Below, in pieces: positions 29,012-37,260 of a stretch of 64,000 bases of DNA. The DNA is taken from positions 1 through 64,000 of the forward strand of contig JACRDB010000127.1 in NCBI GenBank assembly GCA_016218725.1, written 5' to 3'. The translations under genes and the position numbers were made by a program. The stretch is from Deltaproteobacteria bacterium (GTDB taxonomy: Bacteria; Myxococcota_A; Polyangia; Polyangiales; Ga0077539). Position 1 is the stretch's first letter, and each line of letters begins with the position of its first letter. Under the pieces are notes generated by a model. That model saw only the letters and a list, made by a program, of their open reading frames with translations, did not search any database and was not told the DNA's origin.

Positions 29012-29823
29012 TCGATGGCGAGCGCCGAGGGCGCCGAGGCGATGGCGCCCTCCAGGGGCGAGCTGGCGTTGGCGTAGAGCCTCGGGGCCATTCGCCCGGC
29101 GAGGAAGGCCTCGCGCCCGGCCTCTACGCCGAGGCCCATGGCGCGGGCCATGCGAACGGGCTCCCGGGCCTGGGCGATGGCGGTGTTCATGAGCACGCCG
29201 TGGGCCCCGAGCTCCATGGCGAGCGCGGCGTCGGAGGCCGTGCCGACGCCCGCGTCGACGATCACCGGGACCGTCACGGACTCCATCAGGATGCGCAGGT
29301 TGAAGGGGTTCCGGATCCCGAGCCCGCTGCCGATGGGGGCCCCGAGGGGCATCACCGCGGGGCAGCCCACGTCCACGAGCTTGCGCGCCACGATGGGGTC
29401 GTCGTTGGTGTATGGCAGAACCACGAAGCCCTCCTTCACGAGCACCCTGGCGGCCTGGACGAGGGCCTCGGTGTCGGGGAAGAGGGTCTTCGGGTCGCCG
29501 ATGACCTCGAGCTTGACCCACTCGGTGAGGCCCGCCTCGCGGCCCAGGCGCGCGGTGCGGATGGCGTCCTCGGCGGTGTAGCATGCTGCGGTGTTGGGCA
29601 GGAGGTGCACGCCCTCGGCCTGGAGCATCCCGAGGAGGGACTCGGCCCCGCGGGCGGAGAGGTCCACGCGGCGCACGGCGACGGTGACCACCTCCGCGCC
29701 GGAGGCCCGGAGCGCGTCGCGGCACAGGTCGAGGGAGCTATATTTGCCTGTGCCGATGAACAACCGGGAGCGGAAGGATCTGCCTGCGATCACGAGCGGG
29801 TCTTGCACGGTCTCAACCTCCAC
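29008..29823 (-). CDS. thiG: Thiazole synthase
   Basis: The product is 271 residues. ThiG condenses deoxyxylulose phosphate, dehydroglycine and the sulfur carried by ThiS-thiocarboxylate into the thiazole of thiamine. Seen are LFIGTGKYSS near the start, the Schiff-base lysine K104 in EWVKLEVIGD, the PLGAPIGSGLGIRNP phosphate-binding loop and VIVDAGVGTASDAA. It overlaps thiS by 11 bases. No thiH, thiO, thiF or thiE is in the window. Confidence 0.97.
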   Translation of the reverse strand: MEVETVQDPLVIAGRSFRSRLFIGTGKYSSLDLCRDALRASGAEVVTVAVRRVDLSARGAESLLGMLQAEGVHLLPNTAACYTAEDAIRTARLGREAGLTEWVKLEVIGDPKTLFPDTEALVQAARVLVKEGFVVLPYTNDDPIVARKLVDVGCPAVMPLGAPIGSGLGIRNPFNLRILMESVTVPVIVDAGVGTASDAALAMELGAHGVLMNTAIAQAREPVRMARAMGLGVEAGREAFLAGRMAPRLYANASSPLEGAIASAPSALAIE

Positions 29824-30022
29824 CGACGAAGTGAACGATCTCCAGGGCGTCGCCCGCGGCGAGGGTGGTGGTGGCGTGCTCGGCGCGCGGGACGATGTCC
29901 CGGTTGCGCTCGACGGCCACCATGCCCCGGAGGCCGAGGGCGTCCAGGAGGGCCCTGACGGTGGTGCCCCGGGGCACGCGCCGGGCCTCGCCGTTGACGG
30001 TCACCTCCAGGGAGTCGTCCAT
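29813..30022 (-). CDS. thiS: Sulfur carrier protein ThiS
   Basis: The product is 69 residues with a ubiquitin-like pattern, and it ends in FVGGG, the glycine end needed for thiocarboxylate formation. It directly precedes and overlaps thiG. The ATG lies ten bases after TAGCGT on the minus strand without a Shine-Dalgarno sequence. It heads a four-gene coupled operon with thiG, the small lipoprotein and the zinc-ribbon gene. Confidence 0.93.
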   Translation of the reverse strand: MDDSLEVTVNGEARRVPRGTTVRALLDALGLRGMVAVERNRDIVPRAEHATTTLAAGDALEIVHFVGGG

Positions 30023-30032
30023 GGTGTACGGG

Positions 30033-30038
30033 ACGCTA
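30033..30038 (-). promoter_or_regulatory. -10-like TAGCGT for the thiS operon
   Basis: On the minus strand TAGCGT ends ten bases before the thiS ATG. I saw no thiamine (TPP) riboswitch in the 111-base divergent gap. Confidence 0.42.
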
Positions 30039-30118
30039 CTCCCAGAGGGTCGCCGGGCGCAACGGAGGGACCCTCGCTAGACGGCGGTCAAGTGCTCCCT
30101 GAGCGCCGACGATTCGGG

Positions 30119-30124
30119 TAGGCT
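30119..30124 (+). promoter_or_regulatory. -10-like TAGGCT for the kinase fusion gene
   Basis: TAGGCT ends nine bases before the ATG at 30134. No Shine-Dalgarno sequence is visible. Confidence 0.4.
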
Positions 30125-30133
30125 CCCGATTTC

Positions 30134-31702
30134 ATGAGCGGGCTCCTACAACCTGGAGCGGTCTTCGCGAGGCGCTACCAGATCGAGCGTGTGCTGAGCG
30201 ACAAGGGCGGCATGGGATGCGTGTACCTCGCGCGGCAGGACGCCACCGGACGCTCCGTGGCGCTCAAGGTGCTGCGGGAGGGCTACGCGCTGCACGGCAA
30301 GGCCCGGGAGCTCTTCACGCAGGAGGCGCGGGTAGGGCAAGGCATCGAGAGCGACCACGTGGTGCAGGTCCTCGACGCGGGCGTGGACGAGGCCACCGGC
30401 GTCCCCTGGCTCGCCATGGAGCTCCTGGAGGGAGAAGACCTCGCCGCCGTGGTGGCCGCCCACGGCCCGCTCCCGCTGGACGCCGTGAGGGAGCTGTGCG
30501 AGCAGCTCTTCCACGCGGTGGCGGCGGGGCACCGAAGGGGCGTGGTGCACCGGGACCTGAAGCCCGACAATGTCTTTGTAGGGCGCTCCCGGCGCGCGGG
30601 CGCGCGCTTCACCGTGAAGGTGCTGGACTTCGGCATCGCCAAGGTGCTCCAGGAGGGCCAGACCTCGGTGGGCACGCGCACCGTGGCGGGCACCCCGGGG
30701 TGGTTCGCCCCGGAGCAGAGCGAAGCGGGGGACCTCGGACCCCAGACCGACGTCTGGGCCCTCGGGCTCCTGGTCTTCTGGATGCTCACGGGAAAGGGCT
30801 ACTGGCGCGCGGGCAACGAGGAGAGCCCCTCGCTCCTGAACTATTTCCCGGAGATCGCCGCGGCGCAGTACCTCCCGGCCTCGACGAGGGCCGAGCAGCT
30901 CGGGCTGGGGGACCGGCTGCCCCCGGGCTTCGATGCGTGGTTCTCGCGCTGCGTCCAGCGCAATCGTAGCGCGCGCTTGCCCAACGCCGGAGCCGCGCAT
31001 GACGCCCTGCTGCCGCTCTTGACCGCTCGATCGTCGGCGCTCGCCCCGACGGTGCTGGCGCCTCCGCCGACGCTCGGGGCGAGGAGGTCAGGTCCGCGAT
31101 GGCGCGCTCCTGCCGCAGTCGCCGCGGTCCTGGTCCTTGGAGCCCTGGTGCTCGCGCGGGTCGGTCCCTGGTCCCCCAACCCGCCAGCCCCGACGCCTCC
31201 TCCGACGGCGACAGCTCCTGGAGGGGCCGGCGTCGTCACCGAGGCCCCCCGCGCTCCAGCCCTTGGTGCGCCGCCAACGGGAACCTCGCCTCCATCAGTT
31301 GCGCCCGCCCAGGACGCTCACGTCCACGCTGCGCCAGAGCCGTTGAGCGTTCGCGAGCGGGTTGTGCGAGGCCGGGCGGGTGCTCACTCCCCACAGCCCG
31401 TCGGAGAGGGCGGCGAGATTGACAGCGGCAGGGTGACCGCCCTCGTTCGCGGCCAGGTCGGCGGGATCCGAGCTTGCTACGAGCGCGCATTGCGGGGTCA
31501 GCCGACGCTCGCGGGGCGACTGGTCGTGCGCTTCACCATCGGAGTGGCTGGCAGGGTCACCGCGATCTCCACCTCGGGCCTTGAGAGCGCTCCGGAGGTG
31601 GGCGCCTGCGCGTCGGCGAGGATACGGGCGCTGGTCTTCCCGGCCCCAAGCGGCGGCAGCGTCGAATTCAGCTATCCGTTCAACCTCTCACCATCGCAGT
31701 AG
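30134..31702 (+). CDS. Ser/Thr protein kinase fused by a TM helix to an AgmX/PglI-type (TonB-like) domain
   Basis: The product is 522 residues. The kinase domain (10-295) has the ATP lysine K45 in VALK, HRDLKPDN at 139-146 and DFG at 165-167. Its Gly-rich loop is unusual, reading LSDKGGMGCVY where LGxGGMGxVY is typical. A transmembrane helix lies at about 325-343. After it comes a Pro/Ala/Thr-rich linker and a C-terminal domain (about 430-522). That domain contains VRGQVGGIRACYERAL and GRLVVRFTIGVAGRVTAI, the pattern of the AgmX/PglI domain linked to gliding motility. The kinase would be cytoplasmic and the TonB-like end periplasmic. It might link phosphorylation to envelope tension or motility. 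That is inference. Confidence 0.88.
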   Translation: MSGLLQPGAVFARRYQIERVLSDKGGMGCVYLARQDATGRSVALKVLREGYALHGKARELFTQEARVGQGIESDHVVQVLDAGVDEATGVPWLAMELLEGEDLAAVVAAHGPLPLDAVRELCEQLFHAVAAGHRRGVVHRDLKPDNVFVGRSRRAGARFTVKVLDFGIAKVLQEGQTSVGTRTVAGTPGWFAPEQSEAGDLGPQTDVWALGLLVFWMLTGKGYWRAGNEESPSLLNYFPEIAAAQYLPASTRAEQLGLGDRLPPGFDAWFSRCVQRNRSARLPNAGAAHDALLPLLTARSSALAPTVLAPPPTLGARRSGPRWRAPAAVAAVLVLGALVLARVGPWSPNPPAPTPPPTATAPGGAGVVTEAPRAPALGAPPTGTSPPSVAPAQDAHVHAAPEPLSVRERVVRGRAGAHSPQPVGEGGEIDSGRVTALVRGQVGGIRACYERALRGQPTLAGRLVVRFTIGVAGRVTAISTSGLESAPEVGACASARIRALVFPAPSGGSVEFSYPFNLSPSQ

Positions 31703-31754
31703 CCTCATCGGTCATGACTCCTCGGATCATGGCCTTGTGAGCGCCCCACCGAAC

Positions 31755-32336
31755 TCACTCCGCAGCCAGTTGCACACCGAGCACCAGCGCCAGGTCCCAC
31801 ACCGCGCTCGGCGAGAGCCCCGGCACCAGCGCCACCCCCGCCCCGCCGTGGACGCCTCCAAACAACCCCCGGAAGCGCCCGAAGACCCGCGCCTCCAGCA
31901 GCCCCGGAACGCGCACGTCGCCGCTCACCCCCGGCGCCGCCGCCATCGGTGACGCGACCCCCAGCGCAACGTGCAGCCAGCGCCCGCTCCACCTCCCCTG
32001 CACCGCCCAGGTCGCCGTCAGCACCAGCCCCGAGTCCACCCTCGGCGCCCCCGCACCCACCGCGAGGAAGAGCTCGGCCCCCCAACCCTCCCGCCCACCA
32101 GCCAGCAGGAACCGCGTCCCCAGCGCCAGCTCCGTCGTTGCCGCCAGGTCCGCGCTGAGCCCCACCTGGGGCGTGAGCCACAGCGACGCTCCGCGGAAAT
32201 ACGACTCCCGTGTCGTATACGCGAGCTGCCCCGTCACCCCCCAGGGCGCCACCCGCAAGGTCAACGGATCGGCGTGTACCACACCACCCCACATCCCCCA
32301 CAGCGCCCCCGCCAGGGCCGCGAGACGCGCCTTCAC
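31755..32336 (-). CDS. Secreted beta-barrel-like protein
   Basis: The product is 193 residues. A GTG start overlaps the hydrolase stop (GTGA). A signal peptide ends in VHA-D. The rest is alternating hydrophobic/polar with many Gly and aromatic residues (for example QLAYTTRESYFRGASLWLTP) and ends in VQLAAE. This suits a small outer-membrane barrel, although there is no terminal aromatic residue. It is the last gene of a cluster with the hydrolase, GMC oxidoreductase and small subunit. I recognise no named family. Confidence 0.65.
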   Translation of the reverse strand: MKARLAALAGALWGMWGGVVHADPLTLRVAPWGVTGQLAYTTRESYFRGASLWLTPQVGLSADLAATTELALGTRFLLAGGREGWGAELFLAVGAGAPRVDSGLVLTATWAVQGRWSGRWLHVALGVASPMAAAPGVSGDVRVPGLLEARVFGRFRGLFGGVHGGAGVALVPGLSPSAVWDLALVLGVQLAAE

Positions 32337-33238
32337 GGGCTCACCCTCACGCCCGGAAACGCTGGCGCTCGCAGCGCGTCCTCGGCCGCCGGGAGCCGCT
32401 TGAGCGCCACGTCCAGCCAGGCGTCCAGCACCGCCAGGAGGTGCCTTCGGGTGAGCGCCTGGTCCCTCGCCGGAGGCCCATCGGACGCGAGCTCCGACGC
32501 CGTCGGGGCGTCCGTCCAGTCGTAGTGGTTCAGGTCCTCCACCACCGCCAGCCACCTTGGCGCGCCGAAGCGACGGAGGCCCGTGGCCACCTCGTCCACG
32601 GTCGCGCTGCGGTCGTTGGCGCCCGCCACCGCGAACACCGGCCGCCCCGCTCCCCGCGAGAGCTCGTCCCCCGCGGCGGGATACGCCGCCAGGAGCCCCA
32701 GCGCGGTGAAGCTCCCCCCCAGCCACAGGCGCGTGCCCACCACGCCCCCCAGGGAGTGCCCCAGCACCGCCGTGCGCCCGTCCACCGCCACGCTCCCCGC
32801 GAGGAGCCCCCGCCCCGCCGACGCGCGGCGGAGCGCCAGGAGCGCGAGCCTCGCGTTGTCCGTCTCCAGGATCGGCAGGTCGAGCACATGCTCCGGCGCC
32901 ACCACCACATAGCCCCGCGAGGAGAGGTGCACCGCCAGCCAGCGGTAGCGCTCCGTAGCCACCCTCGCGCCCTGCACGAGCACCACCGCGGGGTACGGCG
33001 CCTCGCTCCCGTCGAGCTCGCCCCCCGCCCGCGACGGATAATGCACCTCCATCGAGAGGGCGTCGGTCACCCTCACCGTCGTGGACAGCCGCGTCCTCCC
33101 GACCCCGAAGGCCCCGTCGCGCCCGCCGAGGCCCCGCCGGGAGGCGTCTGGTGGGAGCTGTAACATCCCGGGATCATTGGGAAATCCGCCGCACGAAGCG
33201 ACGCTCGCCAGCGCCAGCGCGAGGCACAGCGCGCGCAC
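32333..33238 (-). CDS. Alpha/beta-hydrolase lipoprotein, PAF-acetylhydrolase/dienelactone-hydrolase-like
   Basis: The product is 301 residues. The signal ends in VASC. The nucleophile elbow is GHSLGG and the early strand reads YPAVVLVQG. A downstream Asp (GANDRSAT) and His (DLNHYDWTD) complete a plausible catalytic triad. The core resembles lipases and PAF-acetylhydrolase-like enzymes that act on esters. Lipid anchoring suggests it acts at the outer membrane. It follows the GMC oxidoreductase gene by a few bases, so ester cleavage followed by alcohol oxidation is a possible joint pathway. Confidence 0.85.
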   Translation of the reverse strand: MRALCLALALASVASCGGFPNDPGMLQLPPDASRRGLGGRDGAFGVGRTRLSTTVRVTDALSMEVHYPSRAGGELDGSEAPYPAVVLVQGARVATERYRWLAVHLSSRGYVVVAPEHVLDLPILETDNARLALLALRRASAGRGLLAGSVAVDGRTAVLGHSLGGVVGTRLWLGGSFTALGLLAAYPAAGDELSRGAGRPVFAVAGANDRSATVDEVATGLRRFGAPRWLAVVEDLNHYDWTDAPTASELASDGPPARDQALTRRHLLAVLDAWLDVALKRLPAAEDALRAPAFPGVRVSP

Positions 33239-33241
33239 CGT

Positions 33242-34756
33242 TCAACCTCGCATGCGCTGCGCCACCCGCGTGGCGAGCGCCATGATGGAGAGCTGCGGGT
33301 TGACCCCCAGGGACGTGGGAACGATGCTCCCGTCCGCGATCCAGAGGCCCTCCAGGTCCCACACCTTGCCGTTCGGGTCCGTGACGCCGAGGCCCTCGGA
33401 GCAAGCCATGCGCGCGGTCCCCAGCGGGTGCTGCGACGCGCACTCCAGGCGGCTCGCGGGGACCGCCTCCAGGGGAAAGCGCCGGAAGGTGTCCGCGTCC
33501 ATCCCTCGAGCGCCCAGCACGGGGAGGAACACCTCCTCCGCTCCGGCCGCGAGGAACGTCTCCGCCATGATGCGCAGGAGCCTCGGGATCCGCGCCCGGT
33601 CCCTCGGGTCCATGCGGTACGTCACCAGCGGCTCCCGACCCGGGACCACGTGCACGGTGCCGCCGCCCTCATCATGGAGGATGCCGCCGAAGACCGTGAG
33701 GTGATCGATCTTCGAGGCGCCCTGGAGGTGCTCCGGGCCCGCGCCAGGGACCGTGGCGCCGAGCACGCCCGTCGGCAGGAAGAGGCTGGTCAGGGTGATG
33801 CCCTCGGGCTCGAAATGATCGCTCCAGGCGCTCTGCAGGGCCCCCTTCCAGCCCTGCACCGGAGCGTCGAAGCGGCCCAGCATCCGGAAGCCCGGGTGCA
33901 CCGTCATGTGACGCCCGACGTGGCGCTCGTTCCCGAGGCGGCTGCGCTTCAGGAGCACCGGCGTGTGCCACGAACCCGCCGCCAGCACCACCCTCGGGGC
34001 ATGCACCCGGAGCCTCGCCCCGGCCCTGGAGCCCGGGCGGTTCAAGAGCCTCCCGCTCACGCCGTCCACCCTCCCGTGGCGGTGCTCCACCCGCTCCACC
34101 AGGCAGTGAGACCAGACCTCCGCGCCCGCGCGCACCGCCCTGGGCAGGTACGACAGGTCCACAGAGAGCTTGGCCTGGTGCGGACAGCCGAAGTTGCACC
34201 GGCCGCAGCCGTTGCAGCCGTCGGTGTTCCTGCGCATGGGCTGGAGCTCGTAGCCCAGGGCCCTGGCCCCCTCGGCGAAGAGCGCCGTGGAGCGCGAGCG
34301 CAGCGAGAGCGGCACCTCCTCGACGTGCAGGTGCCGCTCGACCTCCAGGAAGTACGGCTCCAGCGCCTCCGGGGTGTACTCCAGGAGCCCGAACTCGTCC
34401 CTCCAGCGCGAGAGCACCGCGCCGGGCGTGCGGAAGCAAACCCCGCCGGTGACCACGGAGCTGCCGCCGACGCACCGCCCCATGGTCACGTTGATCGCCG
34501 GCGAGTCCCCGAGGGGCACCGTCACCAGCATCGCCCCGTCCCGCCACACGTGCCGCAGGGACTCCGTGGGGCGCATCTTCCCAAGGTCCGTGGCCAGCAC
34601 CCGGGGGCCCTCCTCCAGCACCAGCACGCGGAGCCCCGTGGACGCCAGCTCCGTGGCCGCCGTGGAGCCCCCGGCCCCGGAGCCCACCACCACCACGTCG
34701 GCGTCGAGCGTGAGGTCCCCCCTGGCGTCCCTCGCGGAGTGGTACCCGCCGGTCAC
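33242..34756 (-). CDS. GMC-family FAD oxidoreductase with a ferredoxin-like Cys motif
   Basis: The product is 504 residues. The FAD-binding GSGAGGSTAATELA is near residue 25-40 and the family's C-terminal His/Asn pair appears in QHPLGTARM and GVNPQLSIMALA. Around residues 180-200 it carries CNGCGRCNFGCP, a CX2CX2CX3CP arrangement like a [4Fe-4S] site. I recall similar Cys motifs in long-chain-alcohol and sterol-type GMC oxidases. It lacks a signal peptide, unlike its operon neighbours. The GTG at 34756 starts three bases after the small-subunit gene. Substrate unknown. An alcohol or sterol is likely. Confidence 0.85.
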   Translation of the reverse strand: MTGGYHSARDARGDLTLDADVVVVGSGAGGSTAATELASTGLRVLVLEEGPRVLATDLGKMRPTESLRHVWRDGAMLVTVPLGDSPAINVTMGRCVGGSSVVTGGVCFRTPGAVLSRWRDEFGLLEYTPEALEPYFLEVERHLHVEEVPLSLRSRSTALFAEGARALGYELQPMRRNTDGCNGCGRCNFGCPHQAKLSVDLSYLPRAVRAGAEVWSHCLVERVEHRHGRVDGVSGRLLNRPGSRAGARLRVHAPRVVLAAGSWHTPVLLKRSRLGNERHVGRHMTVHPGFRMLGRFDAPVQGWKGALQSAWSDHFEPEGITLTSLFLPTGVLGATVPGAGPEHLQGASKIDHLTVFGGILHDEGGGTVHVVPGREPLVTYRMDPRDRARIPRLLRIMAETFLAAGAEEVFLPVLGARGMDADTFRRFPLEAVPASRLECASQHPLGTARMACSEGLGVTDPNGKVWDLEGLWIADGSIVPTSLGVNPQLSIMALATRVAQRMRG

Positions 34757-34759
34757 GGC

Positions 34760-35194
34760 TCACCCACGGAGGCACCGCCCGTCGTAGCCCGCGAAGCGCT
34801 CGTTCTCGGGGTGCTCGTACCAGACCAGGCACAGGAGCGCCTTGGCGCCAAAGAGCGCGAGGCCCAGCGGGAGCTTCTCCAACCGCTCCAGGGCCCGCAG
34901 CCGCAGGGGAAGGGACAGCGCGCGGAAGGACCCCGGGCGCCCCACCAGGAGCGGGCAGGTCCAGGCCACGGCCCGCACGCACAGCCCGAAGGAGAGCCTC
35001 GCCCGGGGACCCGCGTGCCCGAGGAAGTCGTCCAGGTCGTCCAGGAGCCACGCCACGCGCTCCGGTGGAGGGGGGCCGTCATCGCTCACAAAGAGCGCCT
35101 CTGCAAGGGCCAGGACGCTCCCCCGGAGCGACGCCGCGAGCCCTGCGGCGGGCCTTACCGCGTCCGGGACCTCGATCCTCGCTGGGGGCGTCAC
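34760..35194 (-). CDS. Small partner protein, gluconate 2-dehydrogenase subunit-3-like
   Basis: The product is 144 residues, largely helical. LRALERLEKLPLGLALFGAKALLCLVWYEHPENERFAGYDGRC near the end resembles the small subunit of FAD-dependent alcohol dehydrogenases (HPx..GYxG pattern). It sits directly before the GMC gene, as expected for a two-subunit dehydrogenase. The GTG at 35194 lies nine bases after TAGCAT. The GTG two codons upstream is only three bases from that element and is less likely. The family call is weak. The partnership is inferred from context. Confidence 0.65.
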   Translation of the reverse strand: MTPPARIEVPDAVRPAAGLAASLRGSVLALAEALFVSDDGPPPPERVAWLLDDLDDFLGHAGPRARLSFGLCVRAVAWTCPLLVGRPGSFRALSLPLRLRALERLEKLPLGLALFGAKALLCLVWYEHPENERFAGYDGRCLRG

Positions 35195-35203
35195 GGCCAC
35201 GGG

Positions 35204-35213
35204 ATGCTACCCT
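35204..35213. promoter_or_regulatory. Overlapping bidirectional -10 elements
   Basis: ATGCTACCCT reads as TAGCAT on the minus strand (35204-35209, nine bases from the small-subunit GTG). On the plus strand it reads as TACCCT (35208-35213, eleven bases from the alr ATG), with TGC before it on the plus strand. The two divergent genes would share this ten-base patch, so only one polymerase could use it at a time. Confidence 0.48.
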
Positions 35214-35224
35214 CGTCGGCGGGG

Positions 35225-36451
35225 ATGTCGAGCAGAGAGCGCCTCGCCGCGGTATACCTCCCGGCGATGGCCGACGAGCTCGTCATGCCCTCGGGCCTCC
35301 CCGCGGACGCCCGGGTCCGGCCGACGCTGGCCGAGATTGACCTCGGCGCCCTGCGGCACAACCTCCGGGCGGTGCGCGCGCAGCTCGCCGGCGGGGCGCG
35401 CTGGCCCGAGGTCTACGGCGTGGTCAAGGCCGACGCCTACGGCCACGGGGCCGTGCCCTGCGCCCGCGCCCTTCAGGACGAAGGCGTCGATGGGCTCTGC
35501 GTCGCCCTCATCGAGGAGGGCCTGGAGCTCCGGGAGCACGGCGTCACGCTGCCCATCCTGGCCATGAGCGGGCTGCACCGCGAGGGCGTCGCCGCCGCCG
35601 CCAGGGCGGAGCTCACCCTCTGCCTCTATGACGCCGCCCAACTCCCGGCGCTGGAGGCCTACCGGGGAGAGCCCCCGCTCCGGGTGCACCTCAAGGTGGA
35701 CACCGGCATGGCCCGCCTCGGGGTCCAGCCCCGGGAGCTGCCTTCCGTGAGCGAGCGCCTCGCCCGGTGCCCCGCGCTGCGCGTCGAGGGGCTCATGACC
35801 CACCTCGCCAACGCCGACTGCGACGACCCATCATTCTGTGCCGAGCAGCTCCGGCGCTTCCGCGAGGCCCGGGACGTGGTCCTCGGCGCCGGGCTCCGGC
35901 CCACGGTGCTCCACGCGGCCAACAGCGCCGCGGCCTTCCGCCTGGAGGAGACGCGCCTCGACCGGGTGCGCGTAGGCATCGCCCTCTACGGCTGCGCGCC
36001 CTTCCCGTATGACGGCCCGGGGCTCCTCCCGGTGCTTCGCCTGCGCACCGAGGTGATCGCCCTCCGGGAGCTGCCCTCGGGCGCCCCGGTGGGCTACGGC
36101 GGGGCGTACCGGGTGGGCCTCCCTTCGGTCGTGGCCACGCTCCCCATCGGGTACGCCGACGGGTTCTTCCGGAGGCTGTCGTCGGAGGCCGAGGTGCTGG
36201 TCAAGGGCCTCCGCGCCCCGGTGGTCGGCAACGTCTCCATGGACCTCTGCACCGTGGACGTGACGCACGTGGCGAGGCTCCACGGGGTCACCGTGGGCGA
36301 CGAGGTGGTGCTCCTCGGGGGCCAGCGGGGACCGTCGGGGACCGGGCTGATCCGCGCCGAGGAGATCGCCCAGCGCGTCGGGACCATCCCCTACGAGGTG
36401 CTGACGGCGGTGTCCCGGCGGGTGCCCCGGCGCTATGGTGGGCCCCCGTGA
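35225..36451 (+). CDS. alr: Alanine racemase
   Basis: The product is up to 408 residues. The PLP lysine is K68 in VVKADAYGHG, and the catalytic tyrosine lies in VGYGGAYR. Other family marks are KVDTGMARLGV, HAANSAA and GNVSMDL. It makes D-alanine for peptidoglycan. An in-frame ATG at 35267 is closer to the family's usual N-terminus. The ATG at 35225 was kept because it follows the -10-like element. The stop overlaps the mlaE GTG by four bases, coupling cell-wall and lipid-transport genes. Confidence 0.95.
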   Translation: MSSRERLAAVYLPAMADELVMPSGLPADARVRPTLAEIDLGALRHNLRAVRAQLAGGARWPEVYGVVKADAYGHGAVPCARALQDEGVDGLCVALIEEGLELREHGVTLPILAMSGLHREGVAAAARAELTLCLYDAAQLPALEAYRGEPPLRVHLKVDTGMARLGVQPRELPSVSERLARCPALRVEGLMTHLANADCDDPSFCAEQLRRFREARDVVLGAGLRPTVLHAANSAAAFRLEETRLDRVRVGIALYGCAPFPYDGPGLLPVLRLRTEVIALRELPSGAPVGYGGAYRVGLPSVVATLPIGYADGFFRRLSSEAEVLVKGLRAPVVGNVSMDLCTVDVTHVARLHGVTVGDEVVLLGGQRGPSGTGLIRAEEIAQRVGTIPYEVLTAVSRRVPRRYGGPP

Positions 36452-37260
36452 GCGACGAGGAGGCGCCCCGGGAACCCTCATGGAAGAGCCTCCTCCGGGG
36501 CGTGTTCGCGCCGGCCACGGACGCGCTGACGGAGATCGGCACCCTCGCGGACCTCGCCGGGAGGAGCCTCCTGTGGGCCTTCCGGCCGCCGTACCGCGGG
36601 CAGGTCTTCCTCGCCCAGCTCGAGTTCGTGGGGGTGCAGTCGGTGTTCCTGGTGGGGCTCGTCGGGCTCTTCACGGGGATGGTCTTCGCCGTGCAGACGG
36701 TCTACGGCTTCCGGCGCTTCGGCGCGGAGAACCTCGTCGGGGGCGTGGTGGCCCTGTCCCTCTCCCGGGAGATGGCCCCCGTGCTGACGGCCATCATGGT
36801 GGCCGCCCGCGCCGGCAGCGGCATGGCCGCGGAGCTCGGGAACATGCGCTCCAGCGAGCAGATCGACGCCCTGGAGACCATGGCCGTGAGCCCCATCCAG
36901 TACCTCCTGGTCCCCAGGATCGTCGCGGGCACCGTCATGGTCCCGGTGCTCGCGCTCTTGTTCTTCCTGGTCGGCGTGGGAGGGGCCTGGATCGTGGGCG
37001 TGCAGGGCCTGGCCCTGGACCCGGGCGTCTTCGCCGACAAGATCCGCACGCTCCTCAAGCCCGACGACCTCCTCCAGGGGCTCATCAAGGCCGTGGTCTT
37101 CGGCTTCGCCGTGTCCCTGATCGCTTGCCGCCACGGGTTCTACGCCTCCGGCGGCGCCGTGGGCGTGGGCCAGGCCACCACCCGGGCGGTGGTCTGGGCC
37201 GTGGTCGGGGTGTTCGTGCTCGACTACGCCCTCACCACCGTGCTCACCCCCGTCGCATGA
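36448..37260 (+). CDS. mlaE: MlaE-type phospholipid ABC permease
   Basis: The product is 270 residues with about six hydrophobic helices. Family signatures are the N-terminal interfacial segment, VQTVYGFRRFGAENLVGG, the AARAGSGMAAELGNMRSSEQIDALETM motif and the final RAVVWAVVGVFVLDYALTTVL. MlaE works with MlaF and a periplasmic MlaD-type MCE protein to move phospholipids between membranes. The GTG start overlaps alr, and the stop overlaps mlaF (ATGA). TATGGT lies eight bases before the GTG. Confidence 0.95.
   Translation: MSDEEAPREPSWKSLLRGVFAPATDALTEIGTLADLAGRSLLWAFRPPYRGQVFLAQLEFVGVQSVFLVGLVGLFTGMVFAVQTVYGFRRFGAENLVGGVVALSLSREMAPVLTAIMVAARAGSGMAAELGNMRSSEQIDALETMAVSPIQYLLVPRIVAGTVMVPVLALLFFLVGVGGAWIVGVQGLALDPGVFADKIRTLLKPDDLLQGLIKAVVFGFAVSLIACRHGFYASGGAVGVGQATTRAVVWAVVGVFVLDYALTTVLTPVA

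Noticed and set aside
30023..30133. A thiamine (TPP) riboswitch upstream of thiS
   Set aside because: The gap is only 111 bases and I see none of the conserved riboswitch segments. The thiS start also appears leaderless.
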